Below are positions 5,624-12,684 of a stretch of DNA of 12,780 bases, piece after piece; the stretch's first letter is position 1, and every line of letters begins with the position of its first letter. The position numbers were made by a program, and so were the translations under genes. The DNA is from Geobacter sp. UBA6169. Its GTDB lineage: Bacteria > Desulfobacterota > Desulfuromonadia > Geobacterales > Pseudopelobacteraceae. The notes under the pieces were generated by a model. It saw only the letters and a list, made by a program, of their open reading frames with translations. It did no database searches and had not been told where the DNA came from. The stretch is from NCBI GenBank assembly GCA_002422265.1, contig DIUB01000174.1, forward strand, positions 1 to 12,780. Direction: 5' to 3'.

Positions 5624-8410
5624 ATGAGCTTTCTACACCCCTCACTGCGTGCCAGAATGACCCTGGCGGTAACCGGCCTGATCCTTGTCATCATGCTGGT
5701 TACCGCCATCGGCACCCTTTCGTACTTTGGACGCCAGTATGAACGGACCATGACCACCCATCAGCAGGCCATGCTGGTCCTGCTGGCCGACAGCATCGAC
5801 AAGGCGATCCTGACAGCCCAGAACGCACTGGTGAACAATGCCAGGGCGCTGCCTCCGGCGATTGCTGCCGATCCGGAACAGGCACAGGCCTGGCTTGACA
5901 GCCGCACCGGCCTGAAGACCCAGTTTTTCACCAATCACCTGCTGCTGATCAACCGTTCCGGCAAGACCATTGCAGTAACCCCCTTCAGGAAAGATGCTGC
6001 ACCATCCAGCCCCTCTGAACTGGCCGTTATCAAAGCCACCTTCGCCACCGGACGTCCCCAGGTCAGCGATCCGCTCCCCTGCTGTAACAACCCGAAGGAT
6101 CAGCAGATATTCTTTACTGTCCCGGTAGGGGAGGCAGGACGGGTGGAACTGGTCATGGCCGGCAGCTTCAGCCTGCTGAAACCAAGCTTCCTCTCCCGGT
6201 TCATCGAGTACCAGAACGGTCCGGACAGCTTTGTACGGCTGATTAACAGCCGGCATCAGATTATACTGCACCCGAGCCCTGCACGGATCTTCCAGCAAGC
6301 GGCCCCTTCACTGCACAGCACCATCGATCAGACCTTCAGCGACGGTAAACCGGCGACCCTCACGCACCTCGATATTTTTAACGATGAGCTGGTCACCTCC
6401 GTTGTTCCGCTTAAAAATGCTCACTGGGTAGTTGCAGCAAGCTACCGGGTCAAAGAGGCCAACGCTCCGCTCAAAACCGCCCGGTTGCTGTTTCTGGGTA
6501 TGACCCTGATCGGTATGGCGGTTGCCGTGGTACTGGTGCTGGTCATGATGCGACTCTTGACCCGTCCGCTGTCCCAGCTGGCCAGCCATGTCTCGCTGCT
6601 GCCTGAGAAAACCGGGGAAGACCGCTTTATCCACTTGTCGGTCAACGGCGAGATCGGCAACCTGACCAAGGCCTTCAATACGATGGTGGTGGAGCTTGAA
6701 CAGCAGACCACAGCGCTGCAGGAAAGCGAGCAGCGCTACCGGATTGTGACGGAGTTTACCGACGATTTTACCTACTGGCGCCGACCGGACGGCAGCTTTG
6801 AATTCATCTCACCGGCCTGCCTGGAGGTTACCGGCTACAGCCGCGAAGAGCTGTACAACCGGCCTCAGCTGATGGAAGAGATGGTCTACCCGCCCGATCT
6901 GGAAATGCTGCTGCAGATGGAGGCAGAGGCTGCCAACGGCACCAGCTGCACGGGAGAAGAGGTGGAGTTCAGGATCGTCACCAAAGATGGCAGCCTGCGC
7001 TGGATCCGCCACTCATGCCGTCCCATCGTTGATGAAAGCGGCAACTATCTGGGACGCCGGGGATGCCGTTCCGACATCACCGAACGGAAGCACCTGGCCG
7101 ATCAGGTCTCCCACATGGTGCTGCATGACCTGCTGACCGGTCTGCCCAACCGATCACTGTTTGCTGATCGGCTGTCCTATACCCTGACCCGCAAGGAGCA
7201 GCGGGAAAATGAGCTGACCGTGGTGCTGTTCTTCGGCATCGACCGTTTCAAACTGATCAACGATACCCTGGGGCATGAAAGCGGTGACAGGCTGCTGATC
7301 ATGATTTCGGAACGCCTGAAACGGCTGCTGCACGCTGATGACACCCTCTGCCGCTTTGGCGGCGATGTCTTCGCCTTTATCCTGCCTGACCGGGAAAGCC
7401 GTCATGAGGCGGTGACCATGTCGTACCGTGTGCTGGCCTGCCTGGCTGAGCCGTTTTACCTTTCCGGCCAGCCGGTTACCATGACCGGCAGCATCGGCAT
7501 CGCCCTCTATCCCCATGATGGCGCCGATGCGGAGACCCTGCAGCGTAATGCCGAAACCGCCATGTACGATGCCAAGCGGGGGGGCAAGAACTGCTTCCGC
7601 TTCTATGCCAGCGAGATGAACGCCCAGGCCTCCGAGATGCTGCGACTGGACAACAGCATGCCTCAAAGCCTGCTCAACAGCGATTTTTTCCTGCAGTACC
7701 AGCCGCAACTGGATCTGCAGCATGACACCATCATCGGCGTTGAGGCGCTGGTGCGCTGGCGCCACCCTGAGCTGGGGCTGATACCGCCGGATCGCTTCAT
7801 ATCGCTGGCAGAGGAAAACGGCTTTATCATCAAGCTGGGTGAGTGGGTGCTGCGCACCGCCTGTACCCAGTGCGCACAATGGCAGCAGAACGGCCACCCG
7901 CCGTTACGGGTAGCAGTCAACGTATCAGGCCGGCAGTTCAGGGAGCCTGATTTTGTTGATATGGTGGCCGATGCCCTGGAGAGCAGCAAGTTGCCGCCTG
8001 AGCTGCTGGAGCTGGAGCTGACGGAAAGCCTGTTGATCTCCAACGAACAACAGGCCCAGCAGAAGCTGCAGCACCTCAAACAGATGGGGATCTACCTGGC
8101 CATTGACGACTTCGGCACCGGCTATTCATCACTGGCCTACCTGAAGCACTTCCCTCTGGACCGGCTCAAGGTCGATCGTTCCTTTATCAACGACATCCTG
8201 TGCGATCCTGACGATGCCGCCATAACCGAGGCGATCATTGCCATGGCCCACTCCCTGAAGCTGAAGGTGATTGCTGAAGGGGTGGAAACCCGGGAGCAAC
8301 TGCTCTTCCTGGAAGATCGGGGCTGTGACGAGATCCAGGGGTACTATATCAGCAGACCGCTCTCGGAGCATGACTTGCTGGCCTTTGTGACCGGACGTAG
8401 ACAGAAGTAA
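5624..8410 (+). CDS. Membrane sensor: Cache-like, HAMP, PAS, degenerate GGDEF and intact EAL (predicted c-di-GMP phosphodiesterase)
   Basis: The protein has 928 residues. TM1 (about 14-34) and TM2 (about 287-309) bracket a 250-residue periplasmic region of double-Cache type with an unusual PCCNNP patch (C153-C154). A HAMP linker (310-362), a PAS domain (367-488, ending in the usual SDITERK), GGDEF (about 495-660) and EAL (about 675-925) follow. The EAL site is complete: E707 (EALVRW), N766, E798 (ELELTES), D828-D829 (IDDFGTGYSS), K849, E885 (AEGVET) and Q905 (QGYY). The GGDEF signature reads GGDVF (579-583), and the metal Asp of the DxD motif is Gly (FFGIDRFK, G538), while KLINDTLGH and SGD stay intact. 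No RxxD inhibitory site is present. It should therefore hydrolyse c-di-GMP rather than make it. The start has only a weak SD and probably depends on coupling to the dehydrogenase five bases upstream. Confidence 0.92.
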   Translation: MSFLHPSLRARMTLAVTGLILVIMLVTAIGTLSYFGRQYERTMTTHQQAMLVLLADSIDKAILTAQNALVNNARALPPAIAADPEQAQAWLDSRTGLKTQFFTNHLLLINRSGKTIAVTPFRKDAAPSSPSELAVIKATFATGRPQVSDPLPCCNNPKDQQIFFTVPVGEAGRVELVMAGSFSLLKPSFLSRFIEYQNGPDSFVRLINSRHQIILHPSPARIFQQAAPSLHSTIDQTFSDGKPATLTHLDIFNDELVTSVVPLKNAHWVVAASYRVKEANAPLKTARLLFLGMTLIGMAVAVVLVLVMMRLLTRPLSQLASHVSLLPEKTGEDRFIHLSVNGEIGNLTKAFNTMVVELEQQTTALQESEQRYRIVTEFTDDFTYWRRPDGSFEFISPACLEVTGYSREELYNRPQLMEEMVYPPDLEMLLQMEAEAANGTSCTGEEVEFRIVTKDGSLRWIRHSCRPIVDESGNYLGRRGCRSDITERKHLADQVSHMVLHDLLTGLPNRSLFADRLSYTLTRKEQRENELTVVLFFGIDRFKLINDTLGHESGDRLLIMISERLKRLLHADDTLCRFGGDVFAFILPDRESRHEAVTMSYRVLACLAEPFYLSGQPVTMTGSIGIALYPHDGADAETLQRNAETAMYDAKRGGKNCFRFYASEMNAQASEMLRLDNSMPQSLLNSDFFLQYQPQLDLQHDTIIGVEALVRWRHPELGLIPPDRFISLAEENGFIIKLGEWVLRTACTQCAQWQQNGHPPLRVAVNVSGRQFREPDFVDMVADALESSKLPPELLELELTESLLISNEQQAQQKLQHLKQMGIYLAIDDFGTGYSSLAYLKHFPLDRLKVDRSFINDILCDPDDAAITEAIIAMAHSLKLKVIAEGVETREQLLFLEDRGCDEIQGYYISRPLSEHDLLAFVTGRRQK

Positions 8411-8439
8411 CGGCCTCAGCCCCCCTTATACACACAAAC

Positions 8440-8477
8440 AAAAACCGGACAGGGTATACGCCCCCTGTCCGGTTTTT
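8440..8477. terminator. Bidirectional rho-independent terminator between converging genes
   Basis: A perfect 10-bp GC-rich stem, ccggacaggg (8445-8454) with ccctgtccgg (8463-8472), encloses an 8-base loop. It is flanked by AAAAA (8440-8444) and TTTTT (8473-8477). The A/T tracts let it work on both strands: for the phosphodiesterase gene ending at 8410 and for the minus-strand operon ending at 8521. Confidence 0.92.
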
Positions 8478-8520
8478 GTGGTTCTGTCCAGTCCGGCAGA
8501 CACCCGCAGAAAAACGTGCG

Positions 8521-10068
8521 CTACCCCAGTTTGTCCCAAGTCGGTTTCTCGCCGGGGCTCTGCAGCTTGAAGAGCAGATAGTTGGCTGCTTTTTTCAGCT
8601 TATCTGTGGTTGATGCCTGGCTGATGAACCGTTCAAGGGCATCGGTAAAGCAGGAACTGCTCTCCGGGGCCAACACCTCATGCTCCACAATGACCCGCAT
8701 CCTGGCCAGGGCCTGTTTTTGGTATGCTGCCTCACCCAGTTTCGACGGGTCGATCAAAAACACCAGCAACAGGGCAGTTGCCTGTTCATCTTCACCTGCG
8801 GCGGTTGCAGCAAACTGAAGCAGTGCCGTAGACAGGCTGGTCTGTTCGGCAGGATTCAGCGAACTTCTGCTCAGATACTCACGCAAGAAACGCAGGGCTG
8901 CCAAATGAGCCCGTTCCCCCGGCAGATTGAACAGCAACAGATGGGCGGCCTGCAGGCGCACTGATTCCTGCTGCTCACTCTTTAAAAAACTGAACAGCAT
9001 GCGGGTGATCTTGTCCTGGGCTGTCTCAGTAAGCCCGCCGTCAGCAAGCTTGTTCCTGATGGTGGTCAGCAGATCCGCTTTGACCGGATGGCTGTTGTAG
9101 ACCACCGCCATGATCCCGTCCTTCACCTCATCATCCGTCACCGCCTCCCACAATTCTTCAACATGCTTGAGGATGACAGCCCGAAACCGCTTGACCTTGT
9201 CCTGCTTGCTGATCTCCTCCGGCTCCCAACTCTCGGGCCAGGTATCAATGTGACGGTCCACCTCATCGTCGTTCCAGGTTTTTTCCAGTAAAAAACTGAA
9301 GTAGGACAAAATCTTCAGCTGGTACACCGTGCCCCCTTCAGCCAGGGGGCGCACCAGATCCTCCAGGTAGGAGCTGGTCAGACAGGTGGTGCCGCTGCAG
9401 AGGAAACGGTAGATGCTCTCGCCCTTCTCGACCTGTTTCTCAAGGTACTTGGCCTTCAGGTGGGCACCCAGCGACGTGGTGGCAACCTTCTTGAAGAAGA
9501 CCGACAACAGGTTGGTGGCGTGGTGCTTGACCGACATCTCCACCTCATCGGACAGCACAATATCCAGGCAGGCGTTAAAGATCTTGACCTGCTCCGGCTC
9601 GTCTTCGGAGGCATCGATATACTGTTCCAGGATGTCTATGATCTCGATGATGTGCGAACGATTGCGACTGGAAAGCAGGCTGGTAAGCGTAATCCGCAGC
9701 GAATCGGCATCCACGATGCCAAACAGGAAACGGACCGCCGCATTACGCCGGGCCGGCCCTTTGTGTTCGGCAGAGCGCAGCACCTGCAGGATGCTGGCGG
9801 CGGGGTCAGCCACCCAGCCGGGGATCAGTGCCTCCAACAGCAGTTCGGCCTTGCGCCTGATATGGGCATCCAGGTCGTTGACAAAATAGCGGGCAATCTC
9901 GATCTTGAACTCACGACTGGCATTTGATTCGGCAATCAGGGAAAAGGCCGTTACCTTGTCCTTGGCCGAAAGCTTGGCTATATCCTTCTTGGCCCTGGCA
10001 GAGTCGTTGATTTTGATGTAGAATCCGATGATATCCTTGACACCTACTTCGGCTTCAATATCCTTCAT
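8521..10068 (-). CDS. HEAT-like helical repeat protein of unknown function
   Basis: I do not recognise a named family for this 515-residue protein. Composition and pattern are all-helical, with recurrent pairs of amphipathic helices: DLDAHIRRKAELLLEALI (about 70-87), KGPARRNAAVRFLFGIVD, EMSVKHHATNLLSVFFKK, ESVRLQAAHLLLFNLPG and TDKLKKAANYLLFKL. These look like HEAT or armadillo-type solenoids that act as protein-binding scaffolds. No signal peptide, membrane segment or catalytic motif is seen, so it is probably cytoplasmic. The ATG follows GAGG at six bases. It is the last gene of the plsC-rnhA unit, 19 bases after the RNase HI stop, and ends at the bidirectional terminator. Strand and frame are certain from the long open frame and the operon fit; the function is open. 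Confidence 0.8.
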   Translation of the reverse strand: MKDIEAEVGVKDIIGFYIKINDSARAKKDIAKLSAKDKVTAFSLIAESNASREFKIEIARYFVNDLDAHIRRKAELLLEALIPGWVADPAASILQVLRSAEHKGPARRNAAVRFLFGIVDADSLRITLTSLLSSRNRSHIIEIIDILEQYIDASEDEPEQVKIFNACLDIVLSDEVEMSVKHHATNLLSVFFKKVATTSLGAHLKAKYLEKQVEKGESIYRFLCSGTTCLTSSYLEDLVRPLAEGGTVYQLKILSYFSFLLEKTWNDDEVDRHIDTWPESWEPEEISKQDKVKRFRAVILKHVEELWEAVTDDEVKDGIMAVVYNSHPVKADLLTTIRNKLADGGLTETAQDKITRMLFSFLKSEQQESVRLQAAHLLLFNLPGERAHLAALRFLREYLSRSSLNPAEQTSLSTALLQFAATAAGEDEQATALLLVFLIDPSKLGEAAYQKQALARMRVIVEHEVLAPESSSCFTDALERFISQASTTDKLKKAANYLLFKLQSPGEKPTWDKLG

Positions 10069-10087
10069 ACCTTACCTCATCCGGTGG

Positions 10088-10621
10088 TTATACGGTCTGC
10101 GCCTGCAGTGCCTGCCTGGCCAAGGCATCACAGCGCTCGTTTTCAGCATGACCGGCATGCCCCTTCACCCACTGCCAGCGCACCTGATGCGGCTTGACCG
10201 CCTCAACCAACGCCTCCCACAGGTCGCGGTTCATCACCGGCTCTTTTTTACTGTTTTTCCAGCCGTTGCGTTGCCAGCCGGGCAACCATTCCGTCATCCC
10301 TTTCACCAGATACTGTGAATCGGTGATGACCGTGACCCGGCAGGGGCGGGTCAGCTGCCTGAACCCCTCCAGGGCGGCAGTCAGCTCCATCCGGTTGTTG
10401 GTGGTTGCCGGAGCAGCTCCAGACAGCTCCTTTTCAGTGCCGCGACAGCGCAGGATGGTACCATACCCGCCGGGACCGGGATTACCGCTACAGGCACCAT
10501 CGCAGAAGATCTCGACAACAGGGGCCACACCTGGTTCTTCTGATTTCGCTTGACCCTTGACCCTTGACCCTTGACCCTGCTTTTCTGACCCTTGACCCTT
10601 ATTTTTCCGCTCTGCCGACAT
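10088..10621 (-). CDS. rnhA: Ribonuclease HI
   Basis: RNase HI cuts the RNA strand of RNA:DNA hybrids (R-loops, lagging-strand primers, misincorporated ribonucleotides) in the cytoplasm. The catalytic set is complete: D41 (CDGACSGNPGPGGYG), E79 (NNRMEL), D101 (TDSQYLV), H155 (KGHAGH) and D165 (NERCDALA). Their spacing (38, 22, 54, 10) equals that of D10/E48/D70/H124/D134 in E. coli RNase HI. From ATG 10621 the protein has 177 residues, including about 34 extra low-complexity, Gly/Gln/Lys-rich residues before the core. Part of this tail is encoded by the TTGACCC repeat. The ATG has a good SD and overlaps the plsC end by 23 bases. A GTG at 10528 just before the core (V32) is an alternative start that would leave the repeat untranslated. 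The gene lies between plsC and the HEAT-like gene in one operon. Confidence 0.95.
   Translation of the reverse strand: MSAERKNKGQGSEKQGQGSRVKGQAKSEEPGVAPVVEIFCDGACSGNPGPGGYGTILRCRGTEKELSGAAPATTNNRMELTAALEGFRQLTRPCRVTVITDSQYLVKGMTEWLPGWQRNGWKNSKKEPVMNRDLWEALVEAVKPHQVRWQWVKGHAGHAENERCDALARQALQAQTV
10550..10598. repeat. Tandem heptanucleotide repeat TTGACCC (GGGTCAA on the coding strand)
   Basis: Four perfect adjacent copies lie at 10550-10577. An 8-base interruption follows, then two more copies at 10585-10598, the first with one mismatch. The array starts immediately after the plsC stop codon (10599-10601 on plus) and runs into the RNase HI N-terminal extension, where it encodes a GQGSRVK-type peptide. 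Because seven is not a multiple of three, gain or loss of one unit shifts the frame from ATG 10621. Confidence 0.9.
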
Positions 10622-11258
10622 AGGCCCCTTCCTGCCGGAGCAGCGCGGCAATTCCTTCCATCACCCGTTCCACGATCAGCTGGTGGGTTTCTTTACAGTC
10701 TTCCTGAGCAAACAGATCGTCAAACAGAATCGGCGGCCCGAACACAATGGCCCCTTTGGCCCCCAGACTGGGAAACTTCCAGTGGTTAAGACCGATCAAG
10801 GCGGTGGGAATTACGACCGGCCGTGTATCATAGATCACCTTGCCCACGCCACGATTGCCCGACCCCAGCCGACCATCGCGATGCCGTGTTCCTTCTGGAA
10901 ACAGCATCACCTTCTGGTCAGCGAGCAGGTCGTTCAATACTCTGCCGGCCTTGACATCCCGACCGCGCCTGACCGGAAAGGCTCCCCAAGAGGAGTAGAT
11001 CAACCGCTGGAACGGCTTGCGGAACAGCTCTTCCTTGGCAGGGGCCCAGACCATCTGCATAGGATTGCTGCGCAACACTGCCCAGGGCAGAAAAATGGTT
11101 TCAAAGGCGGAAATATGATTTGAGGCCAGCAAGACTCCGCCGGAACGGGGGATATGCTCTGCACCCTTGATAACCAGACGATTCAGGAATGAGGCATAGC
11201 TGCCGACCACATAAGCGGAAAACGTTACCCAGAATCTGCGCAGAAACGAAATGATCAC
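10599..11258 (-). CDS. plsC: 1-acyl-sn-glycerol-3-phosphate acyltransferase (PlsC-like)
   Basis: The 219-residue protein belongs to the LPLAT/PlsC superfamily, which transfers an acyl chain to lysophosphatidic acid at the cytoplasmic membrane in phospholipid synthesis. A hydrophobic N-terminal segment (about 5-30) probably anchors it. Motif I reads SNHISAFE, so the catalytic dyad is H48-X4-E53 instead of the usual HX4D. Motif II is around FPVRRGR (94-100), motif III is FPEGTRHRDG (120-129) and motif IV is the VVIPTALIG strand. The start is GTG at 11258, with GGAGAGG (11273-11267) eight bases upstream; no suitable ATG is near. It is the first gene of the operon with rnhA and the HEAT-like gene. 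It could also be a paralogue with another acceptor, because such small PlsC proteins vary in substrate. Confidence 0.88.
   Translation of the reverse strand: MIISFLRRFWVTFSAYVVGSYASFLNRLVIKGAEHIPRSGGVLLASNHISAFETIFLPWAVLRSNPMQMVWAPAKEELFRKPFQRLIYSSWGAFPVRRGRDVKAGRVLNDLLADQKVMLFPEGTRHRDGRLGSGNRGVGKVIYDTRPVVIPTALIGLNHWKFPSLGAKGAIVFGPPILFDDLFAQEDCKETHQLIVERVMEGIAALLRQEGAYVGRAEK
10625..10633 (-). promoter_or_regulatory. Ribosome binding site supporting the long RNase HI start
   Basis: On the minus strand AGGAAGGGG lies within the last codons of plsC, with AGGA eight bases before ATG 10621. It favours this ATG over the next upstream in-frame ATG at 10651 and over the weakly supported GTG at 10528. 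Confidence 0.6.
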
Positions 11259-11285
11259 AAATACAGCCTCTCCATGGCGTCTAAA

Positions 11286-11303
11286 CTGCCGTTACAACGG
11301 CAG
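11286..11303. promoter_or_regulatory. 18-bp inverted repeat at the predicted plsC transcription start (candidate operator)
   Basis: CTGCCGTT-ac-AACGGCAG is a perfect 8-bp dyad with a 2-base centre. It lies 28 bases before the plsC start and just downstream of its candidate -10, so it would cover the start site. A dimeric repressor site is the simplest reading; an RNA hairpin at the leader's 5' end is the alternative. Confidence 0.5.
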
Positions 11304-11307
11304 CAGA

Positions 11308-11336
11308 TGTATACCACGCAATTTCTGCTGCAGCAA
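11308..11336 (-). promoter_or_regulatory. Candidate promoter of the plsC-rnhA-HEAT operon
   Basis: On the minus strand TTGCTG (11336-11331) and TATACA (11313-11308) are separated by the ideal 17 bases. The expected start near 11301 falls in the inverted repeat 11286-11303. Each hexamer has four matches to consensus. Confidence 0.4.
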
Positions 11337-11371
11337 CTTTCGTATCAGCACCACACGGCAAGCCGGGACGA

Positions 11372-11400
11372 TTGCACTGAAGCATGAGTTCGCGTATAGT
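11372..11400 (+). promoter_or_regulatory. Candidate promoter of the EAL-HDOD gene
   Basis: TTGCAC (11372-11377) and TATAGT (11395-11400) are 17 bases apart. The -10 matches five of six positions, the -35 three. Transcription would start near 11407, giving a leader of about 42 bases before ATG 11449. Confidence 0.4.
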
Positions 11401-11448
11401 CCTGTACACAGCCATCATAATCACCTTCAGCAGCACCGTATGGTAACC

Positions 11449-12684
11449 ATGGAACAGACTGAACAGAAATACCTGATCGGGCGGCAGCCGATCCTGAACC
11501 GCGATGAACAGATCTGCGCCTATGAGCTGCTGTTCCGTTCGGCAGACTCGCTGGGTGCAGCCAATGTCAATGACGCCTCCCAGGCCACCGCCAGCGTGAT
11601 CCTGAATACCCTGGCCGGGTTCGGGGTCAAACAGATACTGGGCAACCACCTGGGATTCATCAACCTTGAGCTGGACATCCTGATGAGCGATTCACTGGAG
11701 CTGCTGCCCAAGGATATGGTGGTACTGGAGCTGCTGGAGAGTCTTGCGGTAACCCCGGTGCTGATCCAACGCTGCCGGGAACTGAAAGAGGCCGGTTTTG
11801 TACTGGCCCTTGATGACCACGAGTTCTCGCCGATCTATGAGGAGCTGTACCAGATTGTCGACATCGTCAAGATAGATCTGTTCGTGACCCCCGTTGACAC
11901 CCTGGAGCCGACTATCGAACAGTACCGCTCCTACCCGTTCAAACTGCTGGCTGAAAAGGTTGAGACCAAACAGGAGTTTCTCAAGTGTCTTGATCTGGGT
12001 TTTGATTACTTTCAAGGGTATTATTTTGCCAAACCGGCCCTGATCGAGAAGAAAAAGATCGATGAAGGGGGCGCGGCCCTCTTGAAGCTGATGCGGCAAC
12101 TGATGGATGATGCCGAGATCGAGGATATTGAAAAGACCTTCCGCAGCAGTCCTGGCCTGACTTACAAGCTGCTGCTGCTGGTGAACTCTGTCTCCTTTGC
12201 CGGGCTCCAGAAGATCCAGACCGTACGGCATGCCATCAGCATGCTGGGACGGGCACAGCTGAAGCGCTGGGTGCAGCTGGCCCTGTTTGCCACCGATGAC
12301 AGCCATGCCATGGAAAACCCGCTGGTGGATATGGCAGCGGTACGGGGCGGCTTTATGGAGCAGATGGCAGCGACCACCCCTCGCCTGCGTGGCAACCGGG
12401 AGGCCCCTGATCAGGCCTTTATGACCGGCATCCTGTCGCTGCTGGAAAACCTCTACGATATCCCGATGCATCAGATTACCGAAGAGCTGAACCTGTCCGA
12501 AGAGGTGCAACAGGCCCTGGTGAACCGCGAAGGGATCTACGGCGATCTGTTGTCCCTGGCGGAGGCCCTTGAGCAGGTTGATTTTGTCAGGGCCTCCGAA
12601 CTGCTGGGGCCTTTGGCCATTCCGTACAGCACGGTTATGCAGGCCCAGATGAAGGCCTACAACTGGCAGGCAGGCATGGGGTAA
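11449..12684 (+). CDS. EAL-HDOD signalling protein (YuxH type)
   Basis: From ATG 11449 the protein has 411 residues. An EAL-like domain (about 5-200) is joined to a HDOD domain (about 205-400; RSSPGLTYKLLLLVNS, VRHAISMLGRAQLKRWV). HDOD is a catalytically dead HD-like fold found in signalling and regulatory proteins. The EAL part keeps many metal-site residues (E26 in YELLFR, N72, E94, D122-D123, K141, E169, Q189). The motif is ELL instead of EAL, AEGVET is AEKVET, and the key loop DFGTGYSS is replaced by DHEFSPIY. It is thus unlikely to hydrolyse c-di-GMP and may bind it or work through protein contacts. The frame is open back to 11251, but those residues do not fit the family and overlap the promoter. 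ATG 11440 is an alternative start; neither has a good SD. The stop overlaps the next gene. Confidence 0.88.
   Translation: MEQTEQKYLIGRQPILNRDEQICAYELLFRSADSLGAANVNDASQATASVILNTLAGFGVKQILGNHLGFINLELDILMSDSLELLPKDMVVLELLESLAVTPVLIQRCRELKEAGFVLALDDHEFSPIYEELYQIVDIVKIDLFVTPVDTLEPTIEQYRSYPFKLLAEKVETKQEFLKCLDLGFDYFQGYYFAKPALIEKKKIDEGGAALLKLMRQLMDDAEIEDIEKTFRSSPGLTYKLLLLVNSVSFAGLQKIQTVRHAISMLGRAQLKRWVQLALFATDDSHAMENPLVDMAAVRGGFMEQMAATTPRLRGNREAPDQAFMTGILSLLENLYDIPMHQITEELNLSEEVQQALVNREGIYGDLLSLAEALEQVDFVRASELLGPLAIPYSTVMQAQMKAYNWQAGMG

Noticed and set aside
5642..6298. Long minus-strand open frame (218 codons) opposite the phosphodiesterase gene, and similar long antisense frames at 7154-7897 and 11692-12510.
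   Set aside because: They are antisense shadows in GC-rich coding DNA, with Gln/His-rich low-complexity translations and no domain signature.
10550..10598. Direct repeats as a possible CRISPR array.
   Set aside because: The unit is only 7 bp, with no spacers and no cas genes; it is a microsatellite.
11251..11439. N-terminal extension of the EAL-HDOD protein by more than 60 residues.
   Set aside because: The residues are Arg/Cys-rich and unlike the family, and the stretch carries the divergent promoters and the inverted repeat.
11384..11446. A 20-codon hydrophobic open frame (MSSRIVLYTAIIITFSSTVW) just before the EAL-HDOD start, possible leader peptide.
   Set aside because: Its start lies upstream of the transcription start predicted from the TTGCAC/TATAGT promoter, the SD is weak, and no attenuator hairpins follow.
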